Assembly: GCF_946480185.1 (NCBI RefSeq)
Contig: NZ_CAMLIG010000034.1
Location: 1-44,940, forward strand
Source: an uncultured Pedobacter sp.
GTDB lineage: Bacteria > Bacteroidota > Bacteroidia > Sphingobacteriales > Sphingobacteriaceae
Direction: 5' to 3'
DNA length: 44,940 nucleotides
The notes below the pieces were generated by a model. That model was not told where the DNA came from, ran no database searches, and saw nothing but the letters and a program-made list of their open reading frames with translations. This document shows, piece by piece, positions 1-8,304 of this stretch. Position numbers and translations under genes: made by a program. The number at the start of each line of letters is the position of its first letter. Positions within the stretch are counted from its first letter, which is position 1.

Positions 1-186
1 CATCGCTGTCGTGTCTGTAATATTCAGTTTTGCATCGATCAAATTCTTTGTTGCAAGTGTTTTCGCATAGGGGCTCAGCATGGCTGTCGTGTCTGTAATA
101 TTCAGTTTATTATTAACTAAAGATTGTAGTCCAACCGTCTTTAAATAAGGACTTAACATTTTAGCGGTATCGGCAATGTTCACCTT
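1..186 (-). repeat. 78-nt in-frame tandem repeats inside the partial surface protein
   Basis: Equivalent segments start at 1, 79 and 157, a period of exactly 78 bases or 26 codons. Copies at 1 and 79 are almost identical over the first 30 bases; the copy at 157 is more diverged but keeps the pattern D-T-A-K/A-M-L-S-P-Y. The array continues beyond the window edge, so the copy number is unknown. Confidence 0.8.
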
Positions 187-864
187 AGTATTTAATGCTA
201 TCTGATTTGCGGTACTAATAGGTTTATTAATATCACTAGTGTTATTTACATTTCCTAAACCCACTTTTGCCGGACTAATTCCGGCAGCAATTTTTGCATC
301 AGTAATTGCTCCATCTTGAACTTTAATGGTCGAAATAGCATTGTTAGAAATAATTGGATTTGTAGCACTGGAACCAATGCCGTCCAAATCGCCAGATAAA
401 TTCAAAAGCCCCTTGTTCGTTTTACTCGCATCGCCAATATTCGTATTCGCGGCAAAAAGCGCATAAGGAACAGCAGTGAAGGGCTGGTTACTTATTTCTG
501 TAAATGAGCTACAAGCTCCGTCAATATCCACGCTTACTATCAAACTCTTAGTCGGCGAATTCCAGTTTATTTTATCAAAAGTGCCTGCATAACCACCCAC
601 TTGTACGCCTTTCCCAATCACTAAATTCACTAAACCGTACACATCCGTGGTAACTTTATTGGTTTCTTGATATTCTAACACAGAATTAGCATCCATAATT
701 TTGAACATCATACAGATTTGCTTGTTGGATAATGGAATACTGGTTGTACTTCCTGCATTTTTACTTATCGGGTTGATGATTACTGCTTGATAAGTAATTC
801 CGTTGGTTTGAGCCAAAACCTGAACACTCGCGAAAAACAGAAAAAAGAATATTATTTTTTTCAT
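1..864 (-). CDS. Secreted repeat-containing surface protein, 3' end cut off by window
   Basis: The frame is open from an ATG at 862-864 to base 1 (288 codons, no stop), so the C-terminus lies outside the window. It begins with a signal peptide (MKKIIFFFLFFASVQVLAQ). The next 130 or so residues (GITYQAVI..., ending FTAVPYALFA) resemble the N-terminal domain of Bacteroidota tail-fibre-like or collagen-like surface proteins, many of which end in an endosialidase-type chaperone domain; that end cannot be seen here. From about residue 210 there are 26-residue repeats containing LNITDTTAMLSPYAKT. The gene lies 39 bases downstream of the T9SS-sorted protein on the same strand, so the two are probably cotranscribed. 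Role unknown; a cell-surface or adhesive structure is a guess. Confidence 0.75.
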   Translation of the reverse strand, partial: MKKIIFFFLFFASVQVLAQTNGITYQAVIINPISKNAGSTTSIPLSNKQICMMFKIMDANSVLEYQETNKVTTDVYGLVNLVIGKGVQVGGYAGTFDKINWNSPTKSLIVSVDIDGACSSFTEISNQPFTAVPYALFAANTNIGDASKTNKGLLNLSGDLDGIGSSATNPIISNNAISTIKVQDGAITDAKIAAGISPAKVGLGNVNNTSDINKPISTANQIALNTKVNIADTAKMLSPYLKTVGLQSLVNNKLNITDTTAMLSPYAKTLATKNLIDAKLNITDTTAM

Positions 865-903
865 ATTGAAAATTATAAGTTGTTTGTAACAAATAAAAAG
901 CTA

Positions 904-1389
904 TTAATTTCTCATTAACGAGCCAGAGTAGTAGTAATCTTTAGCTAACAATTTCACTACGTAGGTCTGAGGAATCAGTTCACCAAAATTGACTGTTAAA
1001 AGGTATTCTGGAGCGGGAAAGGTTTTTTGGAAAATAAGCTTTCCGCTTGTACTGTATAAACTCACGGTAATCTCCGAAGTAACAGGTTCCGAAAATTTAA
1101 AATTAACCACATCTCTAAAAGGTTTCGGAAAAACATCTGTTGTAATTTGGTTAAGCACAACAATTGGTGCATACATAGATTGTAAGTTTTGTTGATAACC
1201 CTGCTGAATGTTATAAACACCAGCTCCGCCAACTCCGGTTATACCCTGTTGCCCAACTGACTGACTAACAAAAATTCCGCTTGGCAATGTTACAGATATT
1301 CCTTGTGATGATAACACCGAACGCTTTACTGACTGAGCAAAAGCAACTTGTGTAAATAAAAAGGAAATTAAAAGTAGAAATAGTTTCAT
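904..1389 (-). CDS. Small secreted protein with type IX secretion (T9SS) type A sorting domain
   Basis: 161 residues. Residues 1-19 are a signal peptide (MKLFLLLISFLFTQVAFAQ). A short Gly/Gln-rich middle follows, and residues from about 85 to the end form a T9SS type A sorting domain: FPKPFRDVVNFKF, then SEITVSLYSTSGKLIF, then a closing strand ending GSLMRN. In this family the C-terminal domain directs passage through the outer membrane by the Por machinery. Nearly all of the protein is export signal plus sorting domain, so the cargo is only about 65 residues and I cannot assign a function to it. The downstream neighbour is another secreted protein, which suggests a small surface-protein operon. 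Confidence 0.8.
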   Translation of the reverse strand: MKLFLLLISFLFTQVAFAQSVKRSVLSSQGISVTLPSGIFVSQSVGQQGITGVGGAGVYNIQQGYQQNLQSMYAPIVVLNQITTDVFPKPFRDVVNFKFSEPVTSEITVSLYSTSGKLIFQKTFPAPEYLLTVNFGELIPQTYVVKLLAKDYYYSGSLMRN

Positions 1390-1709
1390 TTTACGTAAAC
1401 GGGGCTATATTGTTAAGCCCATTCTACGTAGGATATGACATTTAGTTTCCGAAAAGTAGTTATAAATTAAGTCTTGAAAAATGTATTTTAAAAATGAGAT
1501 AACTCCAGCAACATTAGAAAGAAAAACATAATTTATCTATCATCTTATTACACAGAAAACAAAGCTTTTAATCAAAACGGAGTTGCTATTTCGCGAAACT
1601 TGTTAACTAACGCTACAAGTTAAATCACCTGGTTCAAAAAAGCATTGTACAATATATCATGAATGATGATGTGTTTCGTATAATTAAAAATGAAAAAGAT
1701 ATGCAGATT
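1390..1709. other. Intergenic region, no gene seen
   Basis: About 320 bases between two minus-strand genes. It must hold the 3' end of the hscA transcript and probably the promoter of the T9SS protein, but I found no clear hairpin-plus-T-run and no convincing TTTG / TAnnTTTG pair. A 26-codon plus-strand frame starting near 1659 has no support. Confidence 0.4.
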
Positions 1710-3548
1710 CTAAATATTCTTCCCTCTCATCGCTTGTGATACAGCTTCATCCATTAAACGTTCTGCAAAAGGGCGTGTATATTCATTTAAGGCATCAACG
1801 GCACTCAAAATTTCATCTTTGTTTGCATTTTGAATTGCCTGTTTTAAGTTAGCAACCAATTCTTTAGTTCGGTCTGTTTCTTCTTGGTTTAAAAAATCTC
1901 CGTTTTTTGATAAGAATCTTTCAACAGTATAAACCATTTGCTCGCCTTCGGTTTTAGCTTCTACCACCATACGTTGTGCAACATCATCTTTAGCGTGAGT
2001 TACAGCATCTAAAAGCATTTGTTCCACTTCATCGTCTTTTAATCCGTAAGTTGGTTTTACATCAACTTCTTGTTTAACACCAGAGCGTAATTCTACTGCC
2101 TGTATTCGTAAAATACCATCGGCGTTAAGCAAAAAATTAATATCAACTTTAGGTAAACCTGCCGGCATAGACGGGATTCCTTTCAGTTCAAATTCAGCCA
2201 GTTTACGGTTTTCTTTCACCAAATCTCTTTCGCCTTGGTAAACCGCAATTTTCATATTTACTTGCCCATCAATAGATGTTGTATATTGCCGACCGGCCTT
2301 TGTAGGGACTTTAGAGTTTCTTGGGATGATGGTGTCCATTAAACCGCCCATAGTTTCAATCCCTAAAGAAAGTGGCGTAACATCCAACAACAAAATATCT
2401 TTTCTGTTGCCAGATAAAACATCGGCTTGTAAAGCGGCGCCTAAAGCAACTACTTCGTCAGGATTAATCGTATCATTAACAGGTTTTCCGAAGAAATTAG
2501 AAACCTCATTTTTAACTAAAGCTGTTCGGGTAGAACCGCCAACCATAATTACTTCGTCAATATCTGCAACGGTTAAATTTGCGTCTTTCAATGCGTTTTT
2601 GCAGGCAGCAATTGTTTCTTGTACTTTATTGTTAATTAAGCTTTCGAAGGTTTGCTTGTCAATAGTGCAAAAAATATCGCCAATTTTTTCGTTAAATAAA
2701 TTCTGATGCGAAAGTGCTTTTTTTGCTTGCTCAGCTTTCAATCGCAATTCCTGCATCGGTATTTCGTCAGAAAGCTTGTTTTGTTTGATCCAATAATCTA
2801 CAATTGCCCGGTCAAAATCATCGCCACCTAAAAAAGTATTTCCGTTTGTTGCTAATACTTCAAAAATTCCGTTCTCAATTTTCAGGATAGAAACATCGAA
2901 AGTCCCTCCCCCTAAATCGTAAACTGCAATGGTTTTTTGTTCATCCGGGTTTAAACCAATTCCGTAAGCTAAAGAAGCTGCAGTTGGCTCGTTTACAATA
3001 CGTAAAACATCTAAACCTGCCAATTTTCCCGCGTCGCGGGTGGCTTGGCGTTGCGAATCGTTGAAATATGCAGGAACAGTGATTACCGCTCTGTTCACAT
3101 TTGTTTTTAGCGCATGTTCGGCTCTAGCCTTTAATTCTTTTAATATTAATGCAGAAAGTTCTATCGGTGTGTAAAAAGTATCTCCAACTTTAATTTTTAC
3201 CAGGCTTTCATCATTGGCGTCATCAATAATTTTATAAGAGAAATAGTCTTGATGAGACTGTAAATCCTGATAAGAGCGACCTAACAATCGTTTTACAGAA
3301 AAAATGGTATTTTGCGGATCGGTCAATAAAAATTGTTTGGCATCGTTGCCAACTACAACCTCCCCGTTGTTATCAAAATGAACCACAGACGGCACTAAAA
3401 CACCTTTTCCGGTATCATTGATAACTTTTGCATGATGATCTGGATCAATAAAAGCGACCAAAGAATTGGTGGTGCCTAAATCAATACCTACAATTATATC
3501 TTCTTTTTGTATAGAACCTGTTGCTATGTTTATCGAAACTTTTGCCAT
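1710..3548 (-). CDS. hscA: Hsp70-family chaperone, HscA type
   Basis: 612 residues, close to E. coli HscA (616). HscA is the specialised Hsp70 that uses ATP to help transfer Fe-S clusters from the IscU scaffold. Visible Hsp70 motifs: phosphate-1 loop GIDLGTTNS at 21-29, [17 protein letters not shown] at 158-174, phosphate-2 DLGGGTFD at 211-218, VGGSTR at 336-341, interdomain linker [10 protein letters not shown] at 389-398, then the substrate-binding domain. The 20-residue extension before the first loop ([11 protein letters not shown]...) and the short, charged-tail-free C-terminus fit HscA better than housekeeping DnaK. There is no hscB, iscU, fdx or suf gene beside it. The alternative is a second DnaK-like Hsp70 with another client. 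Start chosen at the ATG of the MAK leader. Confidence 0.75.
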   Translation of the reverse strand: MAKVSINIATGSIQKEDIIVGIDLGTTNSLVAFIDPDHHAKVINDTGKGVLVPSVVHFDNNGEVVVGNDAKQFLLTDPQNTIFSVKRLLGRSYQDLQSHQDYFSYKIIDDANDESLVKIKVGDTFYTPIELSALILKELKARAEHALKTNVNRAVITVPAYFNDSQRQATRDAGKLAGLDVLRIVNEPTAASLAYGIGLNPDEQKTIAVYDLGGGTFDVSILKIENGIFEVLATNGNTFLGGDDFDRAIVDYWIKQNKLSDEIPMQELRLKAEQAKKALSHQNLFNEKIGDIFCTIDKQTFESLINNKVQETIAACKNALKDANLTVADIDEVIMVGGSTRTALVKNEVSNFFGKPVNDTINPDEVVALGAALQADVLSGNRKDILLLDVTPLSLGIETMGGLMDTIIPRNSKVPTKAGRQYTTSIDGQVNMKIAVYQGERDLVKENRKLAEFELKGIPSMPAGLPKVDINFLLNADGILRIQAVELRSGVKQEVDVKPTYGLKDDEVEQMLLDAVTHAKDDVAQRMVVEAKTEGEQMVYTVERFLSKNGDFLNQEETDRTKELVANLKQAIQNANKDEILSAVDALNEYTRPFAERLMDEAVSQAMRGKNI

Positions 3549-3609
3549 AATCTTTCTGTAAAGGCAAATGTAAGATGTTTTAATAGATTGCGTGTTATAA
3601 AAATGTCAT

Positions 3610-3735
3610 CGGTTGAGAATGATTGAAATAGTGAATAAGTTAATTTTGAATGAGTGAATGAGAGAATGATTGAATTTTGAATGAATGAATGGCTTGAGTC
3701 TCGTATCTAACGTCTCACATCTCGTATCTCAAAAA
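3610..3735. repeat. Low-complexity tract of GAATGA and CTCGTATCT units
   Basis: Between hscA and mdh, which are divergently transcribed, the plus strand shows degenerate GAATGA/GAATGATTGAA units (about 3615-3690) and then repeated CTCGTATCT / CGTCTCACAT units (about 3693-3730). A similar pyrimidine-rich string lies at 39350-39388. No coding frame is supported. The mdh promoter must lie in or just after this tract, but no clear consensus was found. Confidence 0.5.
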
Positions 3736-3809
3736 TGGCTTTCTATTTAAAAAATTAGTACTTAACTTGTGCGCATTATTTAATCAATAACATAAAATCA
3801 TAATAGATC

Positions 3810-4736
3810 ATGAAAATTTCCGTAATTGGAGCGGGTGCCGTTGGAGCTTCCTGTGCTGATAACATCTCTAGAAGAGAATTATCAGAAGAATTAATTTTGT
3901 TAGACATCAAAGAAGGTTTTGCCGAAGGTAAAGCTATTGATATGATGCAGACGGCTGCTTATAACGGCTTCGATACAAAAATTAAAGGAGTTACTAATGA
4001 CTACGCTGCAACTGCAGATTCTGAGGTGGTTGTTATTACGTCTGGTTTGCCACGTAAACCGGGCATGACCCGTGAAGAATTAATTGGCACAAATGCTGGC
4101 ATCGTTAAATCGGTTACAGAAAATGTATTGAAATATTCTCCTAATACCATCATCATTGTGGTTTCTAACCCAATGGACACCATGAATTACCTGACTTTAA
4201 AAACTTCTGGTTTACCTAAAGAAAGAATTATTGGTATGGGTGGCGCTTTAGATTCTGCCCGTTTTAAATATTACTTAAGTCAAGAGTTAAATTGCTCTCC
4301 GGCAGATTTAAACGCGGTTGTTATTGGTGGACATGGTGACACTACCATGATTCCTTTAATTCACCACGCTACTTGGAACAGCATTCCTGTAACTCAGTTA
4401 TTAAGCAAAGAACAACAAGATAAAGTGGTTGCGGCAACTATGGTTGGCGGTGCAACTTTAACTAAGTTAATTGGTACTTCTGCTTGGTTTGCGCCAGGTG
4501 CTGGAACAGCTGCAATGGTTGAATCTATCGTTCGCGACGAGAAAAAATTTATTTCTTGTGGTGTTGCTTTAGATGGGGAATACGGCCAGAAAGACATTTC
4601 TTTGGTAGTTCCAGTTATTTTAGGTAAAAATGGTTGGGAGAAAATCCTAGACTTTAAATTAAGCGATGCAGAACAAGCACAATTCAACAAAAGTGCTGAT
4701 GCTGTTAGAGCTATGAATAACGTGTTGGATTTGTAA
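3810..4736 (+). CDS. mdh: Malate dehydrogenase (NAD-dependent, LDH-like type)
   Basis: 308 residues, full length for the bacterial LDH-like malate dehydrogenase family; interconverts malate and oxaloacetate in the cytoplasmic TCA cycle. The Rossmann glycine motif GAGAVG is at 7-12 and the NAD-ribose-binding Asp at D32 (LLDIKEG). Substrate-binding arginines R82 and R88 lie in PRKPGMTREEL; Arg rather than Gln at position 82 points to malate rather than lactate. The catalytic relay is D148/R151 (LDSARF) and H175 (GGHGD). N120 is in the VSNP motif. It is transcribed alone, divergent from hscA, and followed by a hairpin that probably ends the transcript. Confidence 0.95.
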   Translation: MKISVIGAGAVGASCADNISRRELSEELILLDIKEGFAEGKAIDMMQTAAYNGFDTKIKGVTNDYAATADSEVVVITSGLPRKPGMTREELIGTNAGIVKSVTENVLKYSPNTIIIVVSNPMDTMNYLTLKTSGLPKERIIGMGGALDSARFKYYLSQELNCSPADLNAVVIGGHGDTTMIPLIHHATWNSIPVTQLLSKEQQDKVVAATMVGGATLTKLIGTSAWFAPGAGTAAMVESIVRDEKKFISCGVALDGEYGQKDISLVVPVILGKNGWEKILDFKLSDAEQAQFNKSADAVRAMNNVLDL

Positions 4737-4739
4737 AAG

Positions 4740-4786
4740 CCTCACCCTAAATCCCTCTCCGAAGGAGAGGGACTTTTCTTATTTTA
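4740..4786 (+). terminator. Palindromic repeat copy 1, likely acting as mdh terminator
   Basis: CCCTCTCC (4753-4760), a 3-base loop, then GGAGAGGG (4764-4771), followed by the T-rich stretch ACTTTTCTTATTTT. It starts 4 bases after the mdh stop. The outer arm CCTCACCC at 4740-4747 reappears inverted as GGGTGAGG at 4875-4882, showing that this hairpin is also one copy of a REP-like repeat. Confidence 0.65.
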
Positions 4787-4827
4787 TGGAAATTAGGTGG
4801 GTAAATTAATTTTAACAAACAACCATT

Positions 4828-5304
4828 TTGCAGAGCAACAATGAAGATAACTCCCTCTCCTTCGGAGAGGGTTGGGGTGAGGCTCTTCTTCCCCTCGAAT
4901 TAATAGATTTACAAGGCGACGGATTCCACCTTTTGGTGGATTTGTTGGTTTTTGGACAAGCATTTAAAGCAGTTTTAGATACAGGTGCTTCCAAATCTGC
5001 ATTTGATATGGAAATTATTTCTGGCTTAGCGCCTGAAGATCAAATTATTCATGTACCAGACCACCACGCTATTGGTTTAGGTACCACTACAATGGAACGT
5101 TATTTTGTGGTTTGCCCGGAACTTGGTTTGGGAGATTTGATAATTAAAGATTATGAAGCTCCAGTTTTTGATTTATCTGCCATTAAGTTTGCTTACGAAA
5201 AATTAGAATTACCACCGGTAATAGGCGTTTTAGGTGGGGATATCCTGCAAGCCTACAATGCAATAATCGATTACAAAGAATTGACACTGATTTTAAAAGC
5301 TTAG
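4828..5304 (+). CDS. Retropepsin-like aspartic protease family protein, 5' end altered by a repeat
   Basis: The frame from the TTG at 4828 gives 158 residues. The catalytic-type motif VLDTGASKSAFD and the later hydrophobic-Gly motif VIGVLGGDIL are those of clan AA single-domain (retropepsin-like) aspartic proteases, which act as dimers; the substrate is unknown. The conserved protein seems to start at PLELIDLQGDGFH (from 4891). The codons just before it (SLSFGEGWGEA) are translation of the palindromic repeat at 4850-4890, not protein-family sequence. An ATG at 4841 begins M-K-I and would join PLEL directly if those 41 bases were absent; as it stands that frame stops at 4901-4903. Expression therefore depends on the TTG, on another non-ATG start, or is lost. 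It is followed 21 bases later by the globin gene. Confidence 0.65.
   Translation: MQSNNEDNSLSFGEGWGEALLPLELIDLQGDGFHLLVDLLVFGQAFKAVLDTGASKSAFDMEIISGLAPEDQIIHVPDHHAIGLGTTTMERYFVVCPELGLGDLIIKDYEAPVFDLSAIKFAYEKLELPPVIGVLGGDILQAYNAIIDYKELTLILKA
4850..4890 (+). repeat. Palindromic repeat copy 2, inserted at the start of the aspartic protease gene
   Basis: CCCTCTCC (4853-4860), loop TTC, GGAGAGGG (4864-4871), then TTGGGGTGAGG (4872-4882). This is an inverted copy of the element at 4740-4771; together they form a head-to-head pair about 80 bases apart. No T-run follows, so here it is a repeat and not an obvious terminator. It occupies what should be the first codons of the next gene. Confidence 0.75.
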
Positions 5305-5325
5305 TTTAAGCATCTAAAAAACAAT

Positions 5326-5721
5326 ATGAAAACCGATATACGCAACGAAGATGACGTAAAATTATTGGTTGATCAATTTTACGACAAAGTTATTGCTGAT
5401 GATATTTTAGGCTATATTTTTAACGATGTTGCCAAAGTAAACTGGGCTAAACATTTGCCCATTATGTACGGTTTTTGGAGTTCCAATTTATTAGGAACAA
5501 CGGCGTACAAAGGCTATTTAATTGATGTCCATTTTAAATTGAATGATAAAATTGCTTTAACCGAAGAACATTTTGAACGTTGGAGACAACTTTTTAATGA
5601 AACCGTTGACCAACACTTTACGGGCGATATTGCTGATTTAGCAAAAGGCAGAGCAAAAACTATTGCAGATTTGATGTTTTATAAAATCAGTACTCAGGCA
5701 CAAACGAAAAAACCAGAATAA
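5326..5721 (+). CDS. Group III truncated haemoglobin
   Basis: 131 residues, normal for the 2-on-2 truncated globins. The fit is to group III: B10 tyrosine Y19 in QFYDKV, the FGFWSSNLLG-like helix E region around 49-57 with W51, probable proximal haem histidine H69 in IDVHFKL, and FERWRQLF (83-90) with the conserved Trp W86 as in Campylobacter Ctb. Members bind oxygen or nitric oxide at high affinity; physiological roles are mostly unproven, with NO or microaerobic stress suggested. It lies 21 bases after the aspartic protease gene on the same strand and its stop codon sits inside the loop of a terminator hairpin. Confidence 0.88.
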   Translation: MKTDIRNEDDVKLLVDQFYDKVIADDILGYIFNDVAKVNWAKHLPIMYGFWSSNLLGTTAYKGYLIDVHFKLNDKIALTEEHFERWRQLFNETVDQHFTGDIADLAKGRAKTIADLMFYKISTQAQTKKPE

Positions 5722-5733
5722 ATCTGGTTTTTA
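5707..5733 (+). terminator. Rho-independent terminator overlapping the globin stop codon
   Basis: AAAAAACCAGA (5707-5717) pairs with TCTGGTTTTT (5723-5732) around a 5-base loop that contains the TAA stop. The A/T flanks allow it to work in either direction. Confidence 0.65.
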
Positions 5734-5741
5734 ACGGTCTT

Positions 5742-5812
5742 CGTCATGTTGAACGATAGTGAAACATCTTACAAATAGGTGTTAAACCCTATGAGCAGAC
5801 TTTGCATGTGAG
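5742..5812 (+). repeat. Dispersed repeat family B, copy 1 (degenerate)
   Basis: The 28 bases 5742-5769 are identical to 8141-8168 (CGTCATGTTGAACGATAGTG and on to AAACATCT). Similarity resumes at GCAGACTTTGCATGTGAGA against GCAGACTCTGCAAGTGTGA. The right terminal repeat seen in the other copy is not recognisable here. Confidence 0.7.
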
Positions 5813-5867
5813 ATTTATCTTCGATGAAATTCGCCTCTCGTATCTTTAAATGAAGATAAATCCTTTT

Positions 5868-6575
5868 TTAAAAGTTAGGTTTTAACACATATTTCTCGTA
5901 GAACCTAAAAATATGTTCCGCCGCTTCTTCGGCAGTATCAACTAGCCTAAATAAATTCAAATCTTCCGGATTAATGTTATGTTCAGATTCCAACATCGTG
6001 GTTTTAATCCAATCAATTAATCCTTTCCAATAATCTACACCCACCAAAACAATCGGGAAACGGGCAATTTTTCCGGTTTGGATCAAAGTCATGGCTTCAA
6101 AAAGCTCATCCATGGTACCAAAACCGCCAGGCAACACAATATATCCTTGAGAATATTTCATAAACATTACCTTCCTCACAAAAAAGTAATCGAAATCCAA
6201 CAACTTATCTCTATCGATGTATCGGTTGTGGAACTGCTCAAAAGGAAGTTCAATATTAATCCCAACAGATTTACCGCCAGCTTCGTAAGCGCCTTTATTC
6301 CCGGCTTCCATAATTCCAGGCCCGCCACCAGTGATTACGCCGTAACCCCGCTCGGTTAACCTCCGGCCAATTTCTACGGCAGTTTCGTAAAATTTATTTT
6401 CATTTTTAGTACGGGCCGATCCAAAAATGGAAACACAGGGACCAATTTTAGCCAATTTCTCAAACCCGTCAACAAACTCGGCCATGATTTTAAAAATCTG
6501 CCAAGAATCGGTTACTTTTATCTCTTGCCACGTTTTATTCTCAAACGCACTTCTTATTTTATCTTCACTTGTCAT
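5868..6575 (-). CDS. LOG-family (TIGR00730) nucleotide-binding protein
   Basis: 235 residues. The family motif PGGFGTMDE is at 149-157, GGGPGIMEAGNKGA at 83-96, the GSAR loop at 52-55 and the R134-K135 pair in FVRKVMF. Members release cytokinin-type bases from nucleoside monophosphates (phosphoribohydrolase) or act on other nucleotides; old annotations as lysine decarboxylase are not supported by function. The in vivo substrate in Bacteroidota is not known. Its start is 8 bases after the stop of the symporter gene, so the two are very likely one transcript, though no functional link is obvious. Confidence 0.85.
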   Translation of the reverse strand: MTSEDKIRSAFENKTWQEIKVTDSWQIFKIMAEFVDGFEKLAKIGPCVSIFGSARTKNENKFYETAVEIGRRLTERGYGVITGGGPGIMEAGNKGAYEAGGKSVGINIELPFEQFHNRYIDRDKLLDFDYFFVRKVMFMKYSQGYIVLPGGFGTMDELFEAMTLIQTGKIARFPIVLVGVDYWKGLIDWIKTTMLESEHNINPEDLNLFRLVDTAEEAAEHIFRFYEKYVLKPNF

Positions 6576-6583
6576 ATATTTTT

Positions 6584-8092
6584 TTATCTCGTTTCAGCAA
6601 TTTGTAATTTTTTTCTTGAAATTAATAGCAGACCAACAAAGGTAATTAAGCCGTTTACTAAAATCAGTTCATTATCAAACACATAACCGCCCATTAAAGT
6701 TTGCGAATTTAAATTTAAGAAGTAGCAAATTGCAGGAGAGAGCAAACAAATAACAGGAACCAATTTGTCATAAACTCCGCGTGTTTTCATGATTAGTCCA
6801 AAAGCATACAATCCCAATAATGGCCCGTAAGTATAAGAAGCAACGGTAAATATCGCTCCAACAACAGCTTTGTTATTTACTTCGTTAAATAAAATCACCG
6901 TAAAAAACATCAATAAAGAAAACGCCACATGTACCCAATGGCGAGTATTGATGCTTTTTTTAGAATTAACATCTTCCTTTTTATTGAATCCTAAAAAATC
7001 CACACAAAAAGAAGTGGTTAAAGCAGTGAGTGCCGAATCTGTTGTAGCAAAGGTAGCGGCCGTTAAACCCAACATAAAAACAATTGCGGGCAAAACGCTC
7101 AGATGGTTTAAGGCAATTTCAGGAAAAAGGAAATCGGTACGCACTGCACCATGAGCATCAGTTGGAATAGGAATTCCATTCTTTTGTGCATAAACGTAAA
7201 GCAATGCACCAACGCTCAAGAAAAACAGATTGATAATCACAAAAATCGCCGTAAAGGTGAACATGTTTTTTTGTGCTTCGCCAATGTTTTTACAGCTCAA
7301 GTTTTTCTGCATCAAATCTTGGTCTAAACCAATCATGGCGATGGTAACAAACATCCCTCCTATTAGCTGTTTGCTCACATGAAACTTATTGGTCATAAAA
7401 TCATCCAGAAAAAATATTTTTGAATAGCCACTGTGCTTTATCGTTTCAAACGCATCAACAAGGCCTAAGTTTAAGCTGTCGCAGATGAAATAAATGGTTA
7501 AAATTACCGACAGTACCAAAAAAGACGTTTGCAAAGTATCGGTGATAATAATTGTTTTTAAACCGCCTCTAAAGGTGTAAAGCCAAATCAGCGTAAGCGA
7601 AATTAAAACCGTAGCAAAAAAAGGAATGCCGTAAGCATCAAAAATAAATTTTTGCAATACAATTACCACTAAATATAAACGGAAAGCGGAACCAATGGTA
7701 CGGCTGGCCAAAAATATTCCGGCAGCGGTTTTATAGCTCACTTTACCAAGCCTTTGCTCAATATATCCGTAAATAGAGGTTAAATTGAGCCGATAATAAA
7801 GCGGAAGCAAAACAGTAGCCACCACAATAAATCCGATGGCGTTACCCAGCACAAACTGAAAATACTCGAACTGATGCCCGGCCAAAGAACCTACCTGCCC
7901 CGGAACAGAAATAAAAGTTACGCCACTTAGTGCAGTGCCAATCATCCCAAAAGCTACCAAATACCATTTGGAGTTTCGGTTGGCAATAAAAAAAGCCGAA
8001 TTATCCGATGATTTTTTGGAAGTTAAGAACGCTATAAAAATAAGGATGAGGAAATAACCAATAATAAAGGATAAAAGAATATTTGGCGACAT
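6584..8092 (-). CDS. Sodium:solute symporter (SSS family)
   Basis: 502 residues and about 13 predicted hydrophobic segments, usual for the SSS/PutP/SGLT family of Na+-coupled inner-membrane transporters. Recognisable family segments are ALSGVTFISVPGQVGSLAG near residue 55, LASRTIGSAFRLYLVV near 128-143 and GLDQDLMQKNLSCKN near 257. Substrate cannot be read from the sequence: sugars, amino acids, myo-inositol or sialic acid are all possible in this family. It is the first gene of a two-gene unit with the LOG protein. The start is the ATG of MSPNILLSF, directly preceding the first membrane helix. Confidence 0.88.
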   Translation of the reverse strand: MSPNILLSFIIGYFLILIFIAFLTSKKSSDNSAFFIANRNSKWYLVAFGMIGTALSGVTFISVPGQVGSLAGHQFEYFQFVLGNAIGFIVVATVLLPLYYRLNLTSIYGYIEQRLGKVSYKTAAGIFLASRTIGSAFRLYLVVIVLQKFIFDAYGIPFFATVLISLTLIWLYTFRGGLKTIIITDTLQTSFLVLSVILTIYFICDSLNLGLVDAFETIKHSGYSKIFFLDDFMTNKFHVSKQLIGGMFVTIAMIGLDQDLMQKNLSCKNIGEAQKNMFTFTAIFVIINLFFLSVGALLYVYAQKNGIPIPTDAHGAVRTDFLFPEIALNHLSVLPAIVFMLGLTAATFATTDSALTALTTSFCVDFLGFNKKEDVNSKKSINTRHWVHVAFSLLMFFTVILFNEVNNKAVVGAIFTVASYTYGPLLGLYAFGLIMKTRGVYDKLVPVICLLSPAICYFLNLNSQTLMGGYVFDNELILVNGLITFVGLLLISRKKLQIAETR

Positions 8093-8140
8093 AAGTGTTT
8101 TTTAAATGATTGGTTATGCAATATGCTTAATAAGGAAACT

Positions 8141-8221
8141 CGTCATGTTGAACGATAGTGAAACATCTCACGAATAAGTAGCAGACTCTGCAAGTGTGAC
8201 GTTTCGTACCTCAACGTGACG
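8141..8221. repeat. Dispersed repeat family B, copy 2, with terminal inverted repeats
   Basis: An 81-base element in the divergent intergenic region between the symporter and recR. The left end CGTCATGTTGA (8141-8151) and right end TCAACGTGACG (8211-8221) are inverted repeats matching at 10 of 11 positions. The first 28 bases are shared with 5742-5769. Such short palindromic non-coding elements fit a MITE- or REP-like repeat; no transposase is present in the window. Confidence 0.7.
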
Positions 8222-8304
8222 ATAGTTTTCCTTGACTAAACGACATTGATTGGTTACGCTTAAATAGCAATCGCTAATTAGCATTTAATTTTTAATTTAG
8301 CAAA

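Noticed and set aside
1659..1739. 26-codon plus-strand frame (MNDDVFRI...) as a small gene
   Set aside because: It runs into the 3' end of hscA on the opposite strand, has no recognisable sequence and no visible ribosome binding site.
3615..3690. GAATGA tract as a CRISPR or regulatory iteron array
   Set aside because: Units are short, irregular and without spacers of constant length; it reads as simple low-complexity sequence.
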